From Lachnospiraceae bacterium (GTDB taxonomy: Bacteria > Bacillota > Clostridia > Lachnospirales > Lachnospiraceae), in contig JAFXXN010000006.1 of the NCBI GenBank assembly GCA_017542245.1, forward strand, positions 1 to 38,826: a stretch of 38,826 nucleotides of DNA. Direction: 5' to 3'. A model generated the notes under the pieces. It saw nothing but the letters and a program-made list of their open reading frames with translations, was not told the origin of the DNA and did no database searches. Position numbers and translations under genes: made by a program. Shown here in pieces: positions 33,836 to 38,826 of the stretch (within the stretch, counting starts at the first letter, position 1; each line of letters starts with the position of its first letter).

Positions 33836-34102
33836 TTAACCATCTGTTTCAACTGCACACAGTCTCTGACTATCAAGTTCTCTCTCCGCATCTCCTGCCC
33901 GAACACTGATATAGTATGCGAATCCGAAGCAGGCTAGTAATACCTGCTGTGCAAAGAACAAAGCATTTGAGTTGTTCTGCCCCGTCAGAATGCTTACATC
34001 TTTCGTCTCAATAATCATTATGATTTGTGCCACTAATGCGACTATCGCCATAATCGCACTAATTATCTTTATGCTTTTCAATATAACCTTCATATCCTTC
34101 AT
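33836..34102 (-). CDS. Small membrane protein, 88 aa
   Basis: Two hydrophobic segments (about 10-30 and 45-66) are joined by a short loop; a charged tail follows. AAAGGAGGGAAACG precedes the ATG. It is the last gene of the MerR-led operon, 21 nt after the FtsH-like gene. It might anchor or be a substrate of the soluble protease, which is inference. No family is recognised. Confidence 0.65.
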   Translation of the reverse strand: MKDMKVILKSIKIISAIMAIVALVAQIIMIIETKDVSILTGQNNSNALFFAQQVLLACFGFAYYISVRAGDAERELDSQRLCAVETDG

Positions 34103-34123
34103 ATTCGTTTCCCTCCTTTTCGC

Positions 34124-35464
34124 TTAGCCTTTTCTCTTATGTGATTTCGATGCATGCAGGTTCGGCTGGGGCATCTGTTGCGGAACCCGTTTCGAAGAAT
34201 TCCAACCAACCTTATCGATAACCTGCTCAAGTTCTTTATAGGTCAGAACATTCTTCTTCACCAGCTTATCAGCAATCACTTTCACCAGTTTAGCGTTATC
34301 TCTTATAATATCGAGCGTAACATCATACACTTCATCGAGGAGTTCCTCGATATGCTGATCTCGATTATCCAGACAATAATTGGAATTGTTATCATGCCGA
34401 AAATCAAATGAATCAAATCCATCTCCGCATATGCCGGAAACAAAAGTGTCTGCTATATCGTATGCTCTTCTCACATCGGTATGGCATCCTACATCGACAA
34501 TATCAAGAAGCACAGATGAAGCTGCTTTTCCCCCGAGTTTAACGGAAATATCTGCTATAACATCATTTTCTGTAAGCGTACACTCTTGCCTGTCAGTTGC
34601 TGTAGTACCGCCACCATAAAAACTGCCACCCTTAATGGACACTGCCTTAACCGAGTTTGGTCTCCAAAACTCCGATACAACAGCATGGCCGGCTTCATGA
34701 ATGGCTATCACTTTTGCTTTCTCTCCCGTACAGGGTTCTGCCTCGCATGTTTCACTAGTAAGATAACGAATACATGCATTCTCAAGATCCGAATCCTCGA
34801 TTACATCCTTCCCTTCATACGCGGCATAGATACCGGCATCATTCACTATCATTTCAAGCGATGCACAAGTACATCCCGACAGTAGGAATGACAGCTTATC
34901 CAAATCAACGTCCTTACTCACTTTTTTCTTGGATAAAAAGAATTCCAGAATAAGTTTCGCATCATCTCCTGACGGGAATTCCATTTCAATCTTTCTGTCA
35001 AAACGGCCTTGTCTCTTTAAGGATCTCGGAATACCAAAATCCTGATTAACGGTTGCAATCACCATAACGTTTTCATTTTTGCACGCCTCAAATCCGGCTT
35101 GTATCGCAGCATACTCCTGTGAACATCCGTGGTCGCTTTCCGAGTCCGTAAACTTGTCCATATCGTCCAACATAATTACCGACGGAGCGTTCTTTTTTGC
35201 CTCGCGAAATATGTAAAGAATCTGCTTAATGAGTTCGTCCTTCGGACGATTCTTTCGGATTGTATAAGTATTACATCTGCATTCTTTCAGGAAACACTCC
35301 GCCATAAGGGTTTTGCCAACACCTGGTTCTCCGCACAACATGATTCCTCTGGGCGGCTTCACTCCAAGTTTTTTGTATTTCTCGATATTCTTCATGGAAT
35401 CGCAACACATCAGCAATTCCTGTTTGATACTGTTGTAACCGATAATTACATCAAATGCTGACAC
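34124..35464 (-). CDS. Soluble FtsH-like AAA metalloprotease
   Basis: The 446-residue protein keeps the AAA+ and M41 peptidase parts of FtsH but lacks the two N-terminal membrane helices of typical FtsH (about 600-650 residues). Walker A (CGEPGVGKT, about 43-51), Walker B (VIMLDDMDKF, about 97-106) and LKRQGRFDR (arginine finger region) are clear. The zinc site HEAGH lies near 258, with a later aspartate in GCHTDVRRAYDIA as likely third ligand. A GTG start follows AAGGAGGATTAGCGA. It overlaps nothing but lies 3 nt after the glycine-zipper gene. It probably degrades soluble or small membrane proteins. Confidence 0.85.
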   Translation of the reverse strand: MSAFDVIIGYNSIKQELLMCCDSMKNIEKYKKLGVKPPRGIMLCGEPGVGKTLMAECFLKECRCNTYTIRKNRPKDELIKQILYIFREAKKNAPSVIMLDDMDKFTDSESDHGCSQEYAAIQAGFEACKNENVMVIATVNQDFGIPRSLKRQGRFDRKIEMEFPSGDDAKLILEFFLSKKKVSKDVDLDKLSFLLSGCTCASLEMIVNDAGIYAAYEGKDVIEDSDLENACIRYLTSETCEAEPCTGEKAKVIAIHEAGHAVVSEFWRPNSVKAVSIKGGSFYGGGTTATDRQECTLTENDVIADISVKLGGKAASSVLLDIVDVGCHTDVRRAYDIADTFVSGICGDGFDSFDFRHDNNSNYCLDNRDQHIEELLDEVYDVTLDIIRDNAKLVKVIADKLVKKNVLTYKELEQVIDKVGWNSSKRVPQQMPQPNLHASKSHKRKG

Positions 35465-35467
35465 TCG

Positions 35468-35761
35468 CTAATCCTCCTTTTTTTGCATTTCCAAACAAGC
35501 CTGTATATGTTTAGCCTCTAATCCCGCTGTTTCAGAAACAGCCTTGTTAATACATTTTTCTTCAACTTTCTTGCATACATACATAATTCCAAGTGTCAAA
35601 CATGCACCACCAGCTAGGCCTACCCCTGCTCCTGCTAAACCTGCTCCAACAATTACCGGACCCATTTGTGCCCTTCCGGCATTAATCAAACTCTGCACAA
35701 ATACTTCAGGCCCTCCAGCCAACTTTGCTGCCTTAGTTAGTTCTGCATAATTCCAACTCAT
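35468..35761 (-). CDS. Glycine-zipper small protein, 97 aa
   Basis: The centre (about 34-60) is a glycine-rich hydrophobic stretch (GPVIVGAGLAGAGVGLAGG) like a glycine-zipper membrane segment, flanked by a helical, charged C-terminus. The ATG at 35761 is given by AGGAGGAGTGCT. It is co-transcribed with the FtsH-like protease and lies 10 nt after the acidic small gene. It may be a membrane-inserting regulator or protease substrate, perhaps toxin-like; that is a guess from shape only. Confidence 0.65.
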   Translation of the reverse strand: MSWNYAELTKAAKLAGGPEVFVQSLINAGRAQMGPVIVGAGLAGAGVGLAGGACLTLGIMYVCKKVEEKCINKAVSETAGLEAKHIQACLEMQKKED

Positions 35762-35771
35762 AGCACTCCTC

Positions 35772-35978
35772 CTAATCTTCTTCAACTTCAAGAATCTCAA
35801 AATCTGCCTGTCCTTCCATGTAATCATGACCACCCATTTCTAAAATCTCATTTCCTTGACTGAAACAGCCGCATGTGTAACAACCAACCTCTGTTGCCTC
35901 CTCTTCGGTGTCAAATTCCTCATCCAAAATTGTTTCCGTGCCATCAGGCCAAAGCATGTTAATTAAATATTTCATCAT
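35772..35978 (-). CDS. Acidic small protein, 68 aa
   Basis: About a quarter of the residues are Glu or Asp. The first third is beta-like (YLINMLWPDGTETILDEEF) and two cysteines lie close (CYTCGC, about 33-38), which may bind metal. No domain is recognised. AGGAGGTTGAATTT precedes the first ATG. It starts 15 nt after the MerR-family gene. The strong negative charge could mark an antitoxin- or adaptor-like partner of the basic neighbours. Confidence 0.65.
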   Translation of the reverse strand: MMKYLINMLWPDGTETILDEEFDTEEEATEVGCYTCGCFSQGNEILEMGGHDYMEGQADFEILEVEED

Positions 35979-35993
35979 AAATTCAACCTCCTT

Positions 35994-36890
35994 TTACATA
36001 TTGTAATATTTCTCACTTTTACCATTCCAATACTTTTTGAAGCCTTCTAAATCTTCAAACCCACCAAAAAACGCAAGCGACTCAACAATACTCATCATTT
36101 TGTCTTCTCCCAATTTCTCTCTTACACTTTTAGAAAAATCACCCCCTGAAATAATCATGATAATTAGATATTCTGCAAAACTAGCGCGCGACACAGTACT
36201 GTTACAGGAATTATGTTTTCTCATAAAGCTATAAATTTCTTCAACATAACACTGTGTTTCCTTGCTCTTATAATCTATCAAACTCATTTTTGATAATTCT
36301 ATTAAGTCATCAAGGAGAACTTCTCCATTTAGCATTAGCATCTCAATACCCGGCTGTAACCGTTTGGGTATTCGTTCTCTAATAATCTTTTTCAACTCTT
36401 TTTTATCATCAACATTCTCCATATACTTTGTGTAATCCATGTATTCTTCAATACATATATTATTTATTTCTATTTTCAACCATTGATCGCGAGCTATATT
36501 GGCAAACTCAGTTACAGAGTGGTTATCTATTCTTTCTTGCCCCGGAAATACTCCAAACATCCTGATCATTTTTGCAAATGCCAAGTTTCGCTTCAATAAT
36601 TCAAGTTCTTTTTCCATTTCTCCTATTTTGTCAGTAACAGACTTATATAAATCTGTGTTAGGATTATCCAATATTTCTTTAATCTCAGAAATAGAATAAC
36701 CAAGTTCTTGGAAGAACTTAATTGTCCATATACGGTCGACTTCTTCTTCAGTAAATTCTCTGTAAGAATGATCTCTCTCATCTGCACTGAGAGAACCTCT
36801 TTTTCTTATCAAGAGTCCCTCTTTTTCATATACAATAATGCTTTTTCTCGAAACCCCCAATTTATCTTTTAAATCTTTAATTCTGTACAT
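35994..36890 (-). CDS. MerR-family transcriptional regulator with large C-terminal domain
   Basis: The 298-residue protein starts with a MerR winged helix (YRIKDLKDKLGVSRKSIIVYEKEGLL, about 2-27) and a second helix region (REFTEEEVDRIWTIKFFQELGYSISEIKEIL, about 65-95), followed by a dimer coiled coil (about 105-135). About 165 residues beyond this form an unknown helical domain, probably the signal sensor. AAAGGAGGG precedes the ATG. The promoter just upstream has the long spacer and dyad expected of a MerR-activated promoter, so it is likely autoregulated. Confidence 0.85.
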   Translation of the reverse strand: MYRIKDLKDKLGVSRKSIIVYEKEGLLIRKRGSLSADERDHSYREFTEEEVDRIWTIKFFQELGYSISEIKEILDNPNTDLYKSVTDKIGEMEKELELLKRNLAFAKMIRMFGVFPGQERIDNHSVTEFANIARDQWLKIEINNICIEEYMDYTKYMENVDDKKELKKIIRERIPKRLQPGIEMLMLNGEVLLDDLIELSKMSLIDYKSKETQCYVEEIYSFMRKHNSCNSTVSRASFAEYLIIMIISGGDFSKSVREKLGEDKMMSIVESLAFFGGFEDLEGFKKYWNGKSEKYYNM

Positions 36891-36920
36891 TTTCTGCCCT
36901 CCTTTTTCTAACTACTAAGT

Positions 36921-36951
36921 ATTTTAATACATTGTCCTTGGGGCAATGCAA
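36921..36951 (-). promoter_or_regulatory. MerR-type promoter with 19-bp spacer and dyad
   Basis: Reading on the minus strand, TTGCAT (-35, 36946-36951) and TAAAAT (-10, 36921-36926) are separated by 19 bp. The spacer, with the two bases of the -35 that adjoin it (36931-36947), holds the near-perfect dyad ATTGCCC-CAA-GGACAAT. A long spacer carrying the operator is a hallmark of MerR-family promoters, where the regulator twists DNA to align the boxes. It lies 31 nt from the regulator's ATG. Confidence 0.7.
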
Positions 36952-36962
36952 TACTTTTTTAT

Positions 36963-36997
36963 AAAATAATTAAGGAGCAGGTTGTTCTGCTCCTTAC
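36963..36997 (-). terminator. Terminator-like hairpin of the 72-residue gene
   Basis: A perfect 9-bp stem (aaggagcag / ctgctcctt, 36972-36995) with a 6-nt loop lies 54 nt past the stop at 37051, followed on the minus strand by an AT-rich but imperfect T-tract. Confidence 0.65.
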
Positions 36998-37050
36998 CTA
37001 ATATAATCCACTATTCATTTTTTAAATTTTAAGCATCCTTTTTTAGCCGA

Positions 37051-37269
37051 TTATCTGTTAGCTTTATGCGTTATGGTTTCTACCAATGTTCCATTAGGAT
37101 ACATTACAGCAGAATACTTACTTTGGCCTCCATTTCCGCTTGCTTTAAGAATACTTTTGTCTGATGGTGTCCTATACGCCGTAATTGAATCAAATATGCC
37201 ACTTGATATTCCTGATAATAATCCTGTTGTTACGCCCGATTGGAGTGTGCTTAAAAAATTACCCATATT
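37051..37269 (-). CDS. Hypothetical protein, 72 aa
   Basis: The N-terminus is rich in Gly, Ser and Thr (SGVTTGLLSGISSGIF); the rest is polar with no recognised domain or clear membrane span. I use the ATG at 37269, preceded by AGGAAAGGAAATAAT; the longer frame starts inside this site. It has its own downstream hairpin, so it is probably a single-gene unit. A small secreted or regulatory peptide is possible, but nothing proves it. Confidence 0.5.
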   Translation of the reverse strand, partial: NMGNFLSTLQSGVTTGLLSGISSGIFDSITAYRTPSDKSILKASGNGGQSKYSAVMYPNGTLVETITHKANR

Positions 37270-37423
37270 ATTTCCTTTCCTCATACTATGAAAACATTTT
37301 TTACTTCTTTTTGATGTTTTTATTATATCTATTCACATATAAAATAAACATGTCACAAAGTGCGAAACAATAAGTGTATTTTTACAAAAAGTGAATAATC
37401 CATGCGGAATGTGTTTTTACGAG

Positions 37424-37456
37424 CATAAAAAAAGAGAGAGGCGAACCTCTCTCTTT
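37424..37456 (-). terminator. Strong rho-independent terminator of TPR protein gene
   Basis: A perfect 11-bp stem (37431-37456) closes a four-base loop that reads TTCG on the minus strand, a very stable tetraloop, and is followed by seven T (37427-37433). It lies 31 nt past the stop at 37488. Confidence 0.95.
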
Positions 37457-37487
37457 GTTAGCATTATTTTATATCTTTTTGGGCAAA

Positions 37488-38564
37488 TCAATATGCAGTC
37501 TTGAAATCTCCTAATTCTTTCAGATAACTTCCGAACTCATTCAGGCAACCGTTAAAGACTTCATCCGAAAAATGCCCGCCCCAGGCGCCACCGTCTTCCG
37601 TAGGAATATACTCTATTTCGATTCCCTGATCCGCAAGTTCCTTCACGCGCTGACTGACAGTCGGATACAATTCCGCATGTTTTTTTACCGCCTTTAACAG
37701 TATACTCATATTATAATCACTAAATTCATTCCCAATGGGCGATCCATATAGTCCTTTCAGGAAATGAAAAGTCTGCAAAAATCCATCTTCAATCAGAGTC
37801 GGACAATATTCCAACTCGACACCGTAGTATTCGTATTCACTCAAATCTTCTTTTACCCAACGAACCATTACATCCGGGGTACGGTCAGTTGGCTCTTGTA
37901 GCAACTCATACCGGTATCCAAGTCCCTCCATGTACTGATTAAGCACCGGATTGGAATGGTCAAACCAGTCAGTCCACGCTATGGACGACGGATCAATTTC
38001 CTCACTCTCCGGCACATTATTATCTTCCTCTAAAGCACCCTTATCATCAAGTGACGACCGGTCATTTGCTCCCTGGGTTTCAAGATCGGCCTTTTCGCGG
38101 AGTTCCTTAAGTTTTTCAAGAAGTCTCTGAAGGTATTTGTCTACCATCTCCGAATTATCGGAGTTCTTCATTTCTTCCAGACTATTTGCTGCATTTTCAA
38201 TGAGTTTGATTGCCCCGTCCGGATCCCCGTCACCGGCCTTCTGATCGGCCCATCTGATTAATGTATCAATTAAAGCTTCGTATGCCTCTTCGTTTTTGGG
38301 GTCAATCTTTATCGCCTCCTTGAAACTTAAAACAGCCTGTTCATAATCAAGCTCCGACAGATATTTATTGCCGAGATCGACCTGCCTTGCCGATTTGCGG
38401 GACGCTGAAGTTGCAGTTGCGGTTACAATACCAATGGCAGCTAACACAACGATAACTAACACAACGCTTACGATAATAATCGGCGTTTTCTTTTTCTTTT
38501 TGATAACCGTTTCCGAACTGCTTTCTTTTGATACTGTTTCCGATTCGTTTATTTTAGAATCCAT
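37488..38564 (-). CDS. Membrane-anchored TPR protein
   Basis: The 358-residue protein has a charged cytoplasmic tail (1-27, KKKKK), a single membrane helix (about 28-51) and an outward-facing body. TPR-like helices lie at about 59-130 (NKYLSELDYEQAVLSFKEAIKIDP). An acidic linker (about 165-195) leads to a C-terminal domain (about 200-358) I do not recognise. It is probably a single-gene unit with its own promoter (38583-38609) and strong terminator. A scaffold or envelope-binding role is likely. Confidence 0.8.
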   Translation of the reverse strand: MDSKINESETVSKESSSETVIKKKKKTPIIIVSVVLVIVVLAAIGIVTATATSASRKSARQVDLGNKYLSELDYEQAVLSFKEAIKIDPKNEEAYEALIDTLIRWADQKAGDGDPDGAIKLIENAANSLEEMKNSDNSEMVDKYLQRLLEKLKELREKADLETQGANDRSSLDDKGALEEDNNVPESEEIDPSSIAWTDWFDHSNPVLNQYMEGLGYRYELLQEPTDRTPDVMVRWVKEDLSEYEYYGVELEYCPTLIEDGFLQTFHFLKGLYGSPIGNEFSDYNMSILLKAVKKHAELYPTVSQRVKELADQGIEIEYIPTEDGGAWGGHFSDEVFNGCLNEFGSYLKELGDFKTAY

Positions 38565-38582
38565 TGTTGTTCCTCACTTCTG

Positions 38583-38609
38583 ATTATACGAATAATATTT
38601 ATCACACAA
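38583..38609 (-). promoter_or_regulatory. Candidate promoter of TPR protein gene
   Basis: On the minus strand TTGTGT (38604-38609) and TATAAT (38583-38588, perfect) are separated by 15 bp, a little short, at 18 nt before the ATG. The -10 is good; the -35 is weak. Confidence 0.4.
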
Positions 38610-38734
38610 TTGACATTCATTATACCCTTTTCGTTTTGATTCCACAAGGAATGCCTGAATTACATATAAAACCCCGTAATGCCAATTTGGTGTGCTACCC
38701 GTCAAGGGGACAGTGAAAAATAATAAGTGATTGG

Positions 38735-38770
38735 ATACCGTCAGTTGAGGAATGAATCAGCTGGCGGTAT
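38735..38770 (-). terminator. Hairpin after transposase stop
   Basis: A 14-bp stem (two G-U pairs; ATACCG/CGGTAT at the base) with an 8-nt loop lies directly after the transposase stop on the minus strand, with a T-rich run a little later. It probably ends transcription of the element. Confidence 0.6.
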
Positions 38771-38773
38771 TCT

Positions 38774-38826
38774 TTATGCTGCTACTGCAAATGCTGCATG
38801 ATATTCCATCGGGGTCATCCGATGAA
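38774..38826 (-). CDS. IS3-like transposase, C-terminal 16 residues (partial)
   Basis: The frame ends in HRMTPMEYHAAFAVAA-like residues (first residue cut). MTPMEY close to the stop is typical of the end of IS3-family OrfB integrase-type transposases. The gene continues beyond the window, so only the end is supported. Confidence 0.5.
   Translation of the reverse strand, partial: HRMTPMEYHAAFAVAA

Larger units (their letters stand above)
38693..38826 (-). mobile_element. End of an IS3-like insertion sequence, cut by window edge
   Basis: TGCTACCCGTCAAGGGGACA (38693-38712) begins with TG and looks like an element terminus; about 60 bp later lies the C-terminus of a transposase. The rest of the element is outside the window, so the family (IS3/IS150 group) is judged from the last residues only. 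Confidence 0.5.

Overview
The window looks like a chromosomal accessory region of a low-to-moderate GC Firmicute, most likely a Lachnospiraceae-type clostridium. The reasons are strong AGGAGG-type ribosome binding sites, small MerR and XRE regulators, a 136-residue peptide deformylase, DUF4190-type and PASTA/PEGA-type envelope proteins, and IS21 and IS3 elements. Every gene I accept reads on the minus strand, so the text below follows the direction of transcription, from high to low coordinates. No tRNA, rRNA or CRISPR array was seen.

Layout from right to left. (1) 38.69-38.83 kb: the 3' end of an IS3-type transposase, cut by the window edge. (2) 37.0-38.6 kb: a membrane-anchored TPR protein with a very good terminator, and a small unknown protein. 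(3) 33.8-36.95 kb: a five-gene operon that starts with a MerR-family regulator behind a promoter with a 19-bp spacer and a dyad. It continues with an acidic 68-residue protein, a glycine-zipper protein, a soluble FtsH-like AAA protease and a small membrane protein. (4) 31.3-33.7 kb: housekeeping-like small genes (NERD membrane protein, peptide deformylase, small membrane and hypothetical proteins). (5) 25.8-31.0 kb: an excisionase-type HTH protein, two paralogous PEGA/PASTA-like lipoproteins, a zinc-ribbon membrane protein with an internal duplication, and a PASTA-like membrane protein with a KAEKE tandem repeat. (6) 24.2-25.7 kb: carbonic anhydrase, a putative lipoprotein and a DUF4190-type protein.

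(7) 10.1-24.17 kb is the highlight, an AT-rich defence island. A broken XRE regulator lies at its upstream edge. It is followed by six tightly packed or overlapping genes: AIPR-family protein, DrmE-like protein, NERD nuclease-helicase, DrmA helicase, DrmB (DUF1998) and a C5 cytosine methyltransferase (DrmMII). This reads as a class 2 DISARM anti-phage locus with two unusual features: an AIPR gene at the head and a NERD-helicase where the phospholipase-D nuclease DrmC would be expected. Downstream are a C-terminal scrap of McrC (restriction of 5-methylcytosine DNA) and a PD-(D/E)XK-like protein.

(8) 2.5-10.04 kb: a second operon that may also belong to stress or defence. It has a WYL-like HTH regulator, a tandem gamma-glutamylcyclotransferase-like protein, an unknown protein, a 1195-residue UvrD-type helicase with HRDC and TPR regions, an HD-domain hydrolase and a macrodomain protein. 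(9) 0-2.3 kb: a complete IS21-family element (istA, istB) with repeated terminal motifs, next to about 240 bp of hairpin-rich non-coding sequence.

The likely working logic of the island is this. The methyltransferase marks host DNA. DrmA/DrmB and DrmE form the core that recognises or blocks unmodified incoming DNA. The NERD-helicase may supply the nuclease, and AIPR may give an abortive or RNA/DNA-targeting arm. Gene identities rest on motifs read by eye; the joint function is inference.
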